Shown here: one piece after another, positions 13,791 to 26,236 of the stretch | Position numbering within the stretch: position 1 is the first letter of the stretch | How the letters are laid out: every line of letters begins with the position of its first letter | Assembly: GCF_014066305.1 (NCBI RefSeq) | Contig: NW_023501040.1 | Location: 1,282,501 to 1,346,500 of the forward strand | Length of the DNA: 64,000 nucleotides | From: Letharia columbiana | Taxonomy: Eukaryota > Ascomycota > Lecanoromycetes > Lecanorales > Parmeliaceae | Reading direction: 5' to 3' | The notes under the pieces: model-generated | Told to the model about the DNA's origin: nothing | What the model saw: only the letters and a program-made list of their open reading frames with translations | Database searches by the model: none | Position numbers and translations under genes: made by a program

Positions 13791-14735
13791 AGAGTCACAA
13801 AAAGATCCGGGCTAGAACCTTTAAAGAATAAGAATAATTAGACTCGTGTGGGTAGAAGAGAATATAGATTCTATAAAAGCCTACGACAGTAGGATCTTTA
13901 TTTCATTAGATCAATCTATACTATATATGAACTAGCTGTAAAAGCCTATAAGGAAGCACCTTCCGACTCCCCTTTTGATACATGTACACCCCTTCAAATC
14001 CGATTAGCTTCCGCGCGGCCGCTAGTCGCAAAAGGTATAAACCCCCCACATAGCTTTCTGGGGAATATTGCCGAGACTCTTGGTGGTAGCAAGGCAAGCC
14101 TTCCCAGATCTCTCCTGATAAAGTCTAAAAGATCAGACGGTTTTAAATCGTCGAATGGTGAGGTCTTTGGATTGTCCTTCTATGGCGATAGCTGATTGGC
14201 TGGCTATCCTCTCTCGTTGCTACTAGAAATACGCTTATCGTACTCGAATATCCACTACCTATTGGTCACCTGGCCTTCCTGCAGCTGAAAAGATATGGTC
14301 TCGTTACCCTGCATGTAGGCTGGCGTACCACGTCCACCTCGCTGTCGACTACCTCGCTGTCCGCCTCGTGTAGTCCCACCTCTTGTAGCCTCGTCTTGCT
14401 GTCCGCCTCGTGTAGCCGGCTATGTGCGGGGTTTATATCTTATGCGGCTAGCGGCCGCGCGGAAGCTAATCGGATTTGGGGGGGTGTACATGTATCAAAA
14501 GGGGGTGTACATGTAATATGTGCTGGGGCGAGTTATAGGGCGTGGCTTCCTTGCAGGCATTTGCAGCTAGCTACATGTGCAATAGCGGCTTGGCCTGGTG
14601 GGATATATCCTGCAGCAGCCTTCCTGCTTCATAGAATAATCAACACCTCCTACCCACCAGAACTCCTCGTCTTCAAATCTGGGCGCGGGCTTCCCAGTAG
14701 TGAAAAGCTTGCCAAGTACTGATTTTTGACTATTT
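13791..14735. repeat. GC-rich island: two LTR-like ends in inverted orientation
   Basis: The arms 13971-14054 and 14419-14502 are near-perfect reverse complements of about 84 bp, containing gcttccgcgcggccgctag and tgtacatgtatcaaaagg. Weaker inverted similarity continues outward to about 13.79 and 14.73 kb. In the right arm a purine run (aaaaggggg) is followed by TGTACATGTAATATG, as at a polypurine tract/LTR junction. The 360-bp centre, read on the minus strand, encodes an RGG-rich tail (TRGGQRGSRQRGGRGTP) before a stop, like the end of a gag protein. The island has almost no RIP-type mutation, unlike its surroundings. It could also be a fold-back element. Confidence 0.6.
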
Positions 14736-15309
14736 TTGATTCTCAGGGAGATCCCCTAAAACCCCTCGGACCCTTCGAGGGCTCTTTAGAACCCGTTTGA
14801 CTACCATCTAACAGCTACATTTTCAAAATAATTTTCTTTAGTCAATTATCAGCCCTACGTCTTCAATACGTATATGAAAATATTATATAATCTTAACGCC
14901 AAGATCAAATTCTAATAGCTGAAATTTTAACTCTAAGGGTAAAAAATATGAAAATATATACTAATTTCTAAAACTTGCTCTAAGATAAGTTTTAAGCCAA
15001 AATGTATACTAAAGAAAAGCGATATTCGAGATTAGATTTCTATAAATTTCTATACTTATATTTAAAAGCGATTTAAATTTTACGCTTTTTTATAATTATA
15101 ATAATTAGACTTAGTTCTCTTAATCGTATATTCTTAAATATTCTAAATATATATAATTATAAATTCTTATTTCGAGAGTTTAACGTTAAAGCGATTACGA
15201 AGTATAATTTATAATTCTCTTAATACGTTATAATACCTCTATTTAAAAAGAAAAGTTGAAAATCTAATCTAATTATATCGAAAATATAACTATTAGATAA
15301 TAGCTAAAC

Positions 15310-15454
15310 GGGCTCTTAAGGGCTCTTCGAGAGCTTCTATCGAGAGACTATTAAAGTAAGCTCGAAATTTAATTATTTTAATAATATTTAATTAATTTTA
15401 AGCTTACTTTAATAGCTTCTCGATAGAAGCTCTCGAAGAGCCCTTAAAGAGCTC
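15310..15454. repeat. Palindrome with ~53-bp arms
   Basis: Arm 15310-15362 (gggctcttcgagagcttc and onward) is the reverse complement of 15401-15454, with about 38 nt between. The arms retain GC pairs such as ctcttcgagag on both sides despite the AT-rich setting. No transposase or tRNA-like feature was seen. Confidence 0.8.
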
Positions 15455-15488
15455 TAAAGAGTTTAAGGAATTTTAAAGAATCTAACTC

Positions 15489-15575
15489 TAAGAATCGAGA
15501 GAGGTATTATATTTTACTAAGAATCGAGAGAAACGTTATATTTCATTAAGAATCGAGAGAGACGTTGTAATTTAT
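15489..15575. repeat. 29-bp tandem repeat, three copies
   Basis: Units starting taagaatcgagagag occur at 15489, 15518 and 15547 with a constant 29-bp step. Confidence 0.75.
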
Positions 15576-15658
15576 TTAATATGCTTAGAGGAAGACCCTC
15601 TAAAACCTCTCTAACCCTCCGAGAGCTCTTTAAGGGCTCTTCTCGCAAGCTCGATACT

Positions 15659-15810
15659 TGTTAGGGATTGCTAAGAAAGGCCTTTCTTCTAGACTATTCT
15701 AGTAAGAGCTTTCGCTAAGTAAGGCTTGATAAGGAATTACTTACTTAGAAAGTAGTTTCTTTATTAATATAATTAAGTCATTTATATTAATTAGATTATT
15801 GCTTCTAGCA
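15659..15810 (+). repeat. 5' LTR of the gypsy element
   Basis: It is a 152-bp TG...CA sequence starting TGTTAGGGATTGC and ending GCTTCTAGCA. It matches 45077-45219 almost throughout, apart from a 9-10-bp gap near actattctag. Confidence 0.8.
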
Positions 15811-16099
15811 AATAATAGTAATATCGAAATCGTCTTATTAGTATTATTTCTTTACTTAATAAGTACTAAGAGATTTAGTAACTAAGTCTATTATTTTCTA
15901 ATAAGTATTAGCTAGAAAGTATTATAATTCTTTAATAAAGTCTTTCGCTACGCTATAAGAATAGTTTTATTATATATACTTTCGAAGTAGCTACTTTCTT
16001 TTCTTATAATCTTTCTTTTCTAAAAATTTCTTTAATCGCTTATTTAATGATATCGTTAGTCTACTTTATACTAAAGTCGTCGAGCTTTCGCTATCTATT

Positions 16100-17329
16100 A
16101 AGAAGTTTCTTTTAGATCGACGATCTCGCTATATCTTTCTTTTTGAGAAAGAAACTTCTTCTAAGAAAGAAGCTTTCTCCTAAGAAATTTAAATCTTAAC
16201 TTATTTAATTCTTACTTCTTTATCTACTTTTATAGTTATTAATATTATTAATTAATCTTTATAGTAATTTTTTTAAAATTCTTAATCTCTATAGTAAATT
16301 CTATTTTTAGAAATATAGTAATTCTTACATTTTAGCTTTCGAAATTTCTCGAAAGTAATTACTCTTTTATAAGTCTTTTTAATAAGAATACTCGTTATTT
16401 AATTACTCGAATTATTAGAAATAACTTTAAATCTCTTTAAATTAGTCGAGATATCTTCGCGAAAAATAAATATATTAGAGTATAATTATAGTTTATAGAA
16501 GTATTAAGCTAATTATATAACTAAGTTATCGATAAGTCTACTCTTTAAAATATTCTTAGTATCTTCGAAAGAAATACTCTAGCATTTTATTAACTTAAGA
16601 ATTCTTTATTTACTAATATCACTCTATATACTTCCTCTATAATTATTTCTTTTAAATTAAACTTCGAAAGTATTAGATTTATTATTAGAGCTACGTCTAC
16701 GAAGAAGACTATTTATACTTATCTTATCGAATTTAAAATATCTTTTTAAAAAGATTAATCTTAGAGAGAGTCTGAATTTTCTTAGTAATAATGAACTATA
16801 CTATAAGAATTACTTCGAAATATTACTTTTTAGCTCGAGCTATCGAGTTCGCTAGACGATTTTAGTTCTTTAGAAAATAATATTATAGAAAACGAAGGTA
16901 GCTCGTTATATCTAAAGGCTAACGATATTAATTTCTTTAATTCTATCTTTAAAAAAGAAGAACTTATTATTAATATAAGTCGATATACTTTTTATAAAAA
17001 ATTTTATACCTTCGTAAATCGACTTAAAGATATTATTATTATTAAAAACTATAAAAAGGTTTAAGAAATTCTATTAACGTATTTCCGCGATAAAATCTTT
17101 ATCTAATATTCTATCGAGCTTATAAAGCTTAAAAAGATATTATTAAAAATAGTCTTATTAAAAGCTTAATTCGAATTCTTAATAAAGAGATTTAAGAAAA
17201 GAGTTTTTATAGTAGTTTAATATCTTTAAATTAAATATTATATTATAAGTAATATTAGAAATAATAAATTAACGCGTTCTTATATTTAGAGTATCTTAAG
17301 ATATATGAAAATTATTAAGTTTATCTTTA
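16100..17329 (+). pseudogene. Gypsy gag relic, 5' part
   Basis: Degenerate coding sequence lies between the 5' LTR and the hAT insertion. Its position fits gag, which would resume at 37275. No diagnostic motif is intact, so the call rests mainly on order within the element. Confidence 0.4.
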
Positions 17330-17337
17330 TTTATAAT
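17330..17337. repeat. 8-bp target duplication, left (TTTATAAT)
   Basis: It is identical to 37267-37274 across the 19.9-kb element. T at position 2 and A at position 7 fit the nTnnnnAn preference known for hAT insertions. The match can be stretched to 12 bp (TATTTATAATTA) if the terminal TA is counted as target. Confidence 0.8.
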
Positions 17338-17562
17338 TACTAGCCGAAAAGGTATAATATAGTATAAGATATTAATCTGCCATATTATACTCTGATATAA
17401 TATAAGTTATTAAGATTTACATGATCCCATACCTAATATAATATGAGATCTTAGCGGGATATCCCACGGTATGGTATATCTATAGTATTATATCATGAAA
17501 TAGTATATATATAGAATATCTCGGTTAGGATTTCTATATTTAGAAGTAGATATTCTAATTAT
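17338..17562 (+). repeat. Left terminal inverted repeat of the hAT element
   Basis: It matches the reverse complement of 37036-37266. Shared blocks include ctagccgaaaaggtataata, gcgggatatcccacggtatg and gatttctatattta. The left copy is more mutated than the right. Confidence 0.85.
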
Positions 17563-17924
17563 TATTCTAGTTAACAACTATACTAAATCAATAAGATATA
17601 GAATTAAATACGATTATATTTTATTACTTTATATATATAAAAGAAAGCGAGCTATATCTGCTAGTAATAAGAAAAGCTTATCTTCCTCTAGTATCAGCCG
17701 CGCGAAATCCGCCGGCACTTCGTAATCAAAGCCGTCGACGATAATTTTATACGTCTATTACGTATTTTCGATATCGCTATCTAATATAAAATTATATATA
17801 TTATAGTTATAGCCTTTTCATTAAATCGTCAATTTAGAAAAGTTAATATATTTCTTAATATCCTCTCAAAAGTATCATAGCTTAATATAATAAGCTATAT
17901 TTCTTTAAGCTACCTTCTCGCGAT

Positions 17925-18610
17925 ATATAAAAAAAGGTTAGATATAGAAAGTATATAAAAGTATATTTAATGATTCTAGAACGAATTAACGATATTTATA
18001 ATAATAATTAGAATTAAGAATTAGATATACTCAAATAAGAGATAGCTTTATACTACTCATATAATAGCGATAGTAGTAGCTAAGATTAAAATATCGACTT
18101 AAATAGCGTAGCTTTCGTAGTAAGCTTTTTATTACTATACGCCAAATTGATTATATATAAATAAAGATCTATAATTTTATCTTCTAGGCGTAATCGCGTT
18201 TAATATTTTAAGATTTCTATAATAGCTCGATATTTATTAGCTAGCGCGTTAATATTATTATATCTAAACTACGATAGCGCTTATTATTAAATTCTATATC
18301 ACACTCTTAAATAGCTTAAAAGATAAGATTTACTTAATTATTAGCGCGTATAATAGAATTATTTTTAACACTTATATCTTATTTAGCTTCGATATCATCT
18401 ATTTCCTCTTAATTTAAGCTTTTATCTTTATCTGCGTATATAATAATTCGCGCGATAAATGGAATTTCAGACTTCTTTATAATCACGCTCGCGTGCTTTT
18501 TTTATATAATACTATTAAAATATAAGTCTACTAAAACGATAACTAGAACTAGAAATTATTTATCGCTTATTTATTATATCTTATCTAATCTACTTAAGAG
18601 CTTATTTCTA
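17925..18610 (-). repeat. Direct repeat A, copy 1 (inside hAT element)
   Basis: About 680 bp is repeated in the same orientation at 20460-21135. Shared blocks include aaagtatataaaagtatatt and gaattaagaattagatatac. On the minus strand a frame with protein texture is visible (RLRLEDKIIDLYLYIINLAY), with RIP-type stops. No family is recognised. It could be a tandem gene duplication or two copies of a small element. Confidence 0.65.
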
Positions 18611-20459
18611 TTATAATAACAATATATTAATATACTTAACTTTACGCTTTTTAATAATTATAGCGTAGTTAATAGCTAAAATATTAGCTTTCTTTACTTT
18701 CTTAACTAGTTTCTCCTTAGACGTAAATATATTTATTCGCTATCGCGATCTCTTAGTATTTTTATTTTAACTAAACTTATTCTTCGCTTTTTATTTTAAT
18801 TAAGAGCCTAGTCGTTATCTAATTAATCTATATCAAAACTCTTTAACATCGCTATCGTTATTAATATTTAATATTTATTATAATAAATTATTAGACTTAA
18901 TCTCTTCTACTTTAATTATTATAAAAAGATAAATTAGTAGATATATATAAAAGAATTAAAGGGCTTATACAAATATTTATAAATACTAAGCTATTCTTAA
19001 TTTTAATCGAAGCTCGTTTTACTAAAAAGTACATTAATTCTAACAAGTATTAATATTAGAAATAAAGAGAATATATATCGCGCGCTATTATAAGTATATT
19101 ATTATAGAGTTTAACTTAAAGAATAATTATTTCTATAAAGATAGTAAGACTTAAAGATAAGAAAGTAAAAATGAAATATATGAAAATTTTAATAAGTTAT
19201 AGTAGTTTAGCGCTAGCTAAATTAGATAAAAATAGTCGCTTACTAGCTCGCTCTCTTAGATCTTTTATCTTTTAATCTATACAAGTTATAATAATAACTA
19301 TAATTATTATAAAAATAGCTAAGATTATATTAAATAATAACACTTAATAAGCGTAATTCGCTTAAGCTTAAATCTTTAAAATTAAAGAGAAAGCACTTTA
19401 CTAATATCTAATTTAAGCTAGATAATATAAAGTAATCTAAAAATTTAGTACACGCGATAGATATCTAAGCTTTTCTTCCCCTCTTCTTTTCCTCTAAGAC
19501 TTTCTTTTTATATTAACTCTTCTTATTATTAGACTATCTTCTTTATACGTTAGACTTCTATTTAAGTAACTTAATATTATTATAGTAATATTAAAAATAT
19601 AACGTAGTCATTAAATTATATATTTATTCTTTATTTTTTAATAACTTTAAGCTAATATATAAATAGATCGCGCGAAGAGCTTAACTTATATACGCTTAAT
19701 CTATTATTAATAAATCTTCGAAAAAGCTAATACTATTCTAGAGTACTAGATATAACATTAAAGTAAAGTCTTTATTAAATACTATCATCACTTTAATCGC
19801 TATTACCACCGCTTTAATAGATATCACTCTTACTTTAATAGTATTAAAGCGTCAATGAAAACTAGATAATATATTCTTCTAATTATTATTATATTTATTA
19901 TATATAACTAACGCGAGCTATAACTTAAGCTTTACGCGAGATTTATCGCTATTAAAAGTTAATTAATCTTATAATCTCGAAGCTTCTCTTTTAACGTCTA
20001 GTTCGTTAGATTATACTTAATTAAAATCTATTAAAGCGCTATTATATTTAAAGATTTACTCTTAAAGTATTATATAAGATAATAGAAGTCTTTCTAATTC
20101 GTTAATTTAAGAGTAAATCTTTTATTACTACGCTTCATAATTAGTTCTAATAATCTCTATTTAAATAGATATTTACCTTTATACGATATATGAAAAACAA
20201 GTTATATTATAGAAAAAGAATCTAAATCTCGCGATTATCTTAACTAAGCCGTTTAGAGTAAAAAAGAGAATATATTTATCTTTAGCTATTAAATTAATTA
20301 ACTATTATAAATATAACTATAAGATATAATTATATATTATTAATTACTCTAATAATTATAAAAAGTGTAAGAGAAATAAAATTATGCAATTAAGTACTTA
20401 TAAACTTTTCTCTTCTAAGTATTTATTTTAATTTAGAGTTTAATCACTATCTAATTAAA

Positions 20460-21135
20460 AAAAGAGTGAGATATAAAAAGTATATAAAAGTATATTTAAT
20501 AATTCTAGAATAAATTAACGATATCTATAATGATAATTAGAATTAAGAATTAGATATACTCGAATAAGAGATAGCTTCGCGTTACTCGTATAATAGTAAG
20601 AGTAATAATTAAGGTTAAAATATTAATCTAGATAGCGTAGCTTTCGTAGTAGATTTTTCATTACTATATATTAAATTAATTACATATTAATAAAGATTTA
20701 TAATTTTATCTTCTAAATATAATCGCATTTAATATTTTAAGATTTCTATAATAGCTCGATACTAATTAGTTAATATATTAATATTATTATATCTAAGCTA
20801 TAATAGAGCTTATTATTAAATTTTATATCGCGCTTTTAAATAACTTAAAAGATAAAGTTTATTTAATTACTAGTGCGTATAATAGAATTATTTTTAATAC
20901 TTATATCTTATTTAGCTTCGATATTATTTATACTCTTATAATCTAAATTCTTATCTTTATCTATATATATAATAATTCACGCGAAAAGTAAAACTCTAAA
21001 CTTTCTCTAAATTACGCTCGCGTACTTTTTTTATATAATACTATTAAAATATAAATCTATTTATTAGAATAATAACTAGACTTAGAAGCTACTTATCGCT
21101 TATCTATTATATTTTATCTAATCTACTTAAAAGCT
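20460..21135 (-). repeat. Direct repeat A, copy 2 (inside hAT element)
   Basis: This is the second copy of the segment at 17925-18610, 2.53 kb downstream in the same orientation. The copies differ mainly by C/T and G/A changes, as independent RIP of duplicated DNA would give. Confidence 0.65.
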
Positions 21136-22969
21136 TATTTCTATTTTTCTATTAAGTCTATTAATTAGATTAAAGTTTATATCTTATTTTTATATAAATA
21201 TCTAATCGCGTATTAAATAATATCTTATTATTTAAGACTTTTAAATATAATCTAGCTAAGAAAAGAATCTATTATATAAAAAATTATAAATCGCGATATA
21301 TATTTTTATAGCGATAGAGAATTCTAATTATTTTTCTAATTATCGTTATTTAAAGATAATTATAATAGCGAAAAATACTTATATTCTTATCTCTAATCTA
21401 GAATTAGAATTATGTAATTAGCTTATTAAGATTTTAGATCTAGATAATCTATACCCTTATAGAGGCGCTTAGATCGCTTAAGTATATTAGCGATATTCTT
21501 ATATATTAATTTAATACTAATAAGCTTAAAAGCCTCTTATATCTCTTCGCTCACCTTATTAAATATAAATTTATATCTCATTATATTATAATTCTTAAGC
21601 CACTATCTAGCCGATTCTAGTAGCGATATCTATCCTTTTTTATCCTTAAGCGCCTATATTACATAGTTTCTAAGAACTATATATTTTATTCTAGTAAAAA
21701 ATATATGCGAAGAAAGAAGATAATAAATTTTTTTAGACTTTATAATCGAAGATAATTAATAAGTAAGTTTGATATAAGTAAGATTAGTATATAAATAACG
21801 AGTCTATTTAAATATAAATTAGAATATTAAAATTAAAATTAATATAGAAAAAAACTTACATTAGTAAATATTGTTTTAACGATTCTTTTTTAAGAAAATT
21901 TTTATAAATTATACAAGACTCCCACGTAATAAAAATAAATATTCTTTTAAGAGTTTATTACATCTTCGAAAATTTCTAAATATTTAATCTTCTTTCTAAT
22001 AGATTTGATTATAGTTTATTATACTCATTACTATAGTAAGAAAATATCGATAAATGCTTCGACCTTTTATACTTATATCTTTTCTGTTAATATTATTATA
22101 AAATCTATATTCTCTAAAAAAAGTTAAGGGTTTTCAAATCGCTTAATTTTTTGATTAATAATATTTAACTATATATCGATAATCATATCTTCATCTTCTT
22201 CCTTTATATCGAGCCACTTATCGCGCTTTATATTAATATCCTTAGTGAAATTTAGAATCAAAACTATATCTAGCGAATCTAATCGTTTATGAAATTTATT
22301 ACCTTCGATATAATATATAAAATATTACGCGTAAATATTAGCTATAATATTAGAAAGATATTAGAATAATTATAATAATAATTAGAATTTATAATAAGTA
22401 TATTGATTATATATAATACGTTCGATAATTCTCTCTTTTATTTTCTTCTTTTTCTTAGAAGTAGCTATTTGATATTTAAAGAAAGCTAGAAGTTTTTTCT
22501 TAGCTATAGATTTCGCTATCGTATCCGCATTATTTTATTTTCTTAAGATTACTCTTAATAGTTCGTATATATTTAAACTTACTAAATACTGGCGCGACTT
22601 TACTATATTCTTATTTTTAAAATATTTATCTACTATTTTTCGCATCTTACTATTATTTAAACCCTTGAAATATTTTCGTTTCTTTAGAGATAATATAATA
22701 GGGCGAATTAAAGCTATTACCTTTATTAATAATATTAGCTTTTATAATATTAAGAAATAATAAAAAGTACATAAATTTACTTATTTAATTAAACTCTTAC
22801 TTAAGATAGTTATAACGATGATTTTCGTATAAAAAGCTTACTATAAGATATTAAAGAATATATTATAAAGAGTATATTAGTATTATAATAGAAACGATAA
22901 GAAAATTTGAGTAGAATTATATTATTATAAAAGATGATATAATTAGAAAAAGTATTAGAAAAGACTGGA

Positions 22970-23260
22970 ATATGAGGAAATTTAAGAACGCGCTAATAAA
23001 AAAACAGGCTAGTTTACTAACGCGTTTTCGCGTTTTTTCGAAATCTCATTTACAAAAATATCCGGTGCTGATTTTCAATATTATAAAGCCGGATTTTAAT
23101 CGAATTTTTTTAAATTTAATAATCTAACTAGAATAGTTAAGGATTATTATTAATAATAGACTTTTCCCAGCTTTTATATAATAATAAACGTTTATTTCAA
23201 GCTTCTAATAATCTAGATCTAAAAATCCCATGAGGTAAGTTTATCTTTTTTGAGATTTTA
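22970..23260 (+). promoter_or_regulatory. Less-mutated stretch before the histone-like relic
   Basis: This segment keeps GC-containing words (gcgttttcgcg, atatccggtgctg, ttttcccagc) while both sides are AT-converted. It ends at ATGAGGTAAGT (from 23230), which reads as a start codon followed by a perfect 5' splice donor. It may be the promoter, start and first intron of the relic that follows. This is inference from position and the donor motif only. Confidence 0.3.
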
Positions 23261-23379
23261 TTTTACGCTTTCGATTTATTATACGCGTTTTCTCTTTTAA
23301 AGAATTATTAGAAAGATGATTAGAATATTAATTAAATCGCTTACTTTTAGAATACTACTTATTTTATATTTACATTTAA

Positions 23380-24740
23380 AAAAATATAATAATAAATATA
23401 GATGTTTTTAATTAAGAATCTTTACTAATAAACTCTTAACTAGCTATCTAATTCTTTAATTCTAAAATAATATCGAGTTAACTAGAAGATTCTAAAAGCG
23501 ATAAATTAGAAAGTTCTCGAAATAATTAATTAGAAAGTTCTAGAGATATTTAATTAAAAAGTTTTAAAAGTGATTAACTAGAAAGTTCTAAAGATAATTA
23601 GCCAGAAAGTTCTAGAAGTAATTAACTACGAGGTTTTAAAAGTAATTAGTTAATAGATTTAGATAGTAATCTATTAATAAATTTAATTATATTAGAAGAA
23701 GAAGAGGTAGATTTTATTACGAAAGAAGCTTAAGATTAGAAACTTCTAGTATATAATAAGAATAATAATATTACGATCTAGCGATAAGTTTTATAGCGAA
23801 TCTATATAAGTTTATTAATTTTAATATATAAGTAATTAATACGGCTAGAAGAAGAAGAAATAACTCTTATAATTCTAATTATTATAATAAGAAAGGGTTT
23901 AGATATAATCTTCTCTTTTCTAATTATTATTCTAATTATCTAACTTTCTAGATTAGATAAGCTTAAAAATACGTTAATAAGAATAAAGAGTTAACGTATA
24001 TATTCGATAACGATATACTTAGCGATAATAACGACACTCTATTTTAAGATTAAACTATCTCTTAACCTCGAGATATTATCTATAAGAATAGAAATTTTAA
24101 TAATATATATAGTGAAAATATTAAAATTATAGTAGTTGAAGGACGTCTACCTATGCGCAAATTATTAAAAAAGAATAAATATAATAAAGAAACTTAGGAA
24201 GAGAAGATCTAGTATGCTTTTAGCGGCGGTCGCGATAGATGAAATAGTATCTCGAATATCGTTAGTAGTAAAAGTAGTTAGAAAGTCGAGTAATAAGATT
24301 TTTAGAAAATCTACTATAAGCGAAAAGAGTATAGATAAAGGAAAAAGCGCCGTTAATTATATACTTAAAGTGAGGAAATTATATAGATTTTATTTAAATA
24401 GTAAGTTTAGCCTTATATATACTTCTAATTATCTTTCTAATTATAGCCTATTAGCTATCGCCCTTCACAAAATTAAATACTATTAGAAGTTAACTACGCT
24501 ATTAATTCCAAAAGCTCTATTTTAAAAACTCATTCGAGAAATTTCGTTAAATATAATAGATGAAATCGAGAATAATATTAAGTATCATTAATAAAGTTCT
24601 ATTATCGAGGCGATATAGAAGGCGGTAGAATCTTTTCTATCTAATAATTTTTTAAGTAAGACTTTTTATTATTCTTATATGAAATTCGCTAATAATAGAA
24701 TATAGATACTTAATTACTAACAATTCATAGTAAACGCATA
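23380..24740 (+). pseudogene. Decayed histone H3/CenH3-like gene inside the hAT element
   Basis: One plus-strand frame runs about 450 codons. It has a Ser/Glu-rich repeat region, an acidic and Pro/Thr-like tail, a basic stretch (RKSSNKIFRKSTISEKS) and a C-terminal histone fold from about 24450. Short matches to H3, in order: ALHKIKYY (H3 ALREIRRY), LLIPKALF (LLIRKLPF), KLIREIS (RLVREIA), KAVESFL (EASEAYL). In-frame stops fall where H3 has glutamine: TAG at 24484 (Q55), TAA at 24523 (Q68), TAA at 24589/24592 (Q85) and TAG at 24616 (Q93). The Q55-Q68 and Q85-Q93 spacings are identical to H3. Loop 1 is about five residues longer than in canonical H3, in the direction of fungal CenH3. The last helix is less clear. 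The gene is dead as it stands. Confidence 0.7.
23490..23678 (+). repeat. 24-bp coding minisatellite (8-residue repeat)
   Basis: About eight units of 24 bp, such as aattagccagaaagttctag plus agt, lie in frame with the histone-like relic. Each encodes an 8-residue unit like (S/N)(D/N)QLESS(R/K) once TAG/TAA are read as mutated Gln codons. The multiple-of-three length and kept frame argue it was translated. Confidence 0.65.
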
Positions 24741-25773
24741 ATATTATAAATTAAGAATATACTACTTTTATATAGGCTTTTAAAATTATATAATATTAAG
24801 CTATACGTAAATATAAAGATAGATTAAAAGCTTATAGTTTAGTTTAGATAGATTATTAAATTACTATAAATAATAGAATAAAAAACTTTATAATTAAATT
24901 ATCGACTTTCTTAACTTATAATATAACTCTTAATTATAATATTACTTATAAGATTATATTCTACTTCGAATTCTAATTATCTTTAAAATTAATATTATAT
25001 AATATATTTAATTTATAATTTAAAAGATTTATATTATACTAAAGAATTAATAATTTTTATTATTATAAAATTATTTATATTATAATTATAGTTTTAATAT
25101 AAATATATATTATATTTTCTTATCTAATTATTAATAATTATATATTTTTATAGATTCTTATTATTATATTAAAAAATAAAAGATTTTATTAAAGTCTATA
25201 TATATTTAATTATTATATTAATCCTTAATTTAGAATTCTAATCATCTTTATAATTAATATTATATAAGATTATTAAATTATAATTCTAAAAAATTATATT
25301 ATATTAAAAAATTAAAATAAGTTATTATTATAAAACTATCTATATTATAATAATAGTTTTAATATAGAAGTATATTTATTATACTTACTCATTTAATTAA
25401 TAAATACTATATTTATATAATAAATTCTTATTATTATCTTAGAAAATAAAAGATTTTAATTAAAATCTATTAGATATTTATTCATTATATTAATCTTAGA
25501 TTCGTATTCGACTTAGAATTCTAATTATCTTTATAATCAATACTATATAAAGTATTTAATTTATACTTTTAGAAAATTACATTATATTAAAAATTATATT
25601 CTATTAAATTATAAAAAAATCTATTATTATGAAATTATAAGTATTATAAGTATAGTTTAAATATCTTATTTTCTTATTTAATTAATAAGTATTATATTTA
25701 ATAATAGATTTCTATTATTATCTTGAAAAATAAAAGATTCTATTAAAATCTATAAGATATTATATTTTTTACG

Positions 25774-26236
25774 AGTAAAGGCCTACGAATTAAATTTATA
25801 ATCATTTTTTTAATTAGAACTATCGAGTAAATAGATAAGCGATCTTTAGTAAGCGAACTTTGATAAGCGGGCTGTCCGGCTGTCGAGCGAACTTTGATAA
25901 GCGATATTTGAATTCCTTGCGCTTTAATAATTATCAAACTAAATTTAAAAATTCTTTTTTTATCTGAAAGTTCTTATTTCGTTCTATAATTTTAGAAAGA
26001 AATCTTAAAATCTTAATAGAAAATAAAAAAGTTATTCTAAAATTAAATAATGTATATCTATTTTTTAATTAGGGCTATTCGATTACATTTTTTTTATAAT
26101 TGCGAATATTAATTTATTTATCCGCGATAACTTAGTCGATTTAATCAAAGAGCGTAGTAACTCTAAATTTATAATTGATTATATATATAAATTTAAGATT
26201 TTTAAGCTTAGTCCTATCTTATTCTATTATATATAT
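25774..26236 (+). repeat. Repeat family R, internally deleted copy
   Basis: It begins AGTAAAGGCCTACGAATTAA as the R elements do. It ends with the R terminal block (tataaatttaagatttttaa through tcctatcttattctattata). The roughly 1.6-kb middle with the tandem units is missing. It lies inside the hAT element, so R was active after or during the life of that element. Confidence 0.65.

Larger units (their letters stand above)
14736..15658. other. AT-rich interval before the gypsy element
   Basis: No gene was seen. It holds a long palindrome (15310-15454) and a three-copy tandem repeat (15489-15575), listed separately. The first 200 bp are less mutated than the rest. Confidence 0.5.

Noticed and set aside
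14396..14722. 108-codon plus-strand frame
   Set aside because: It runs through an LTR-like inverted arm and its flank; better explained as repeat sequence.
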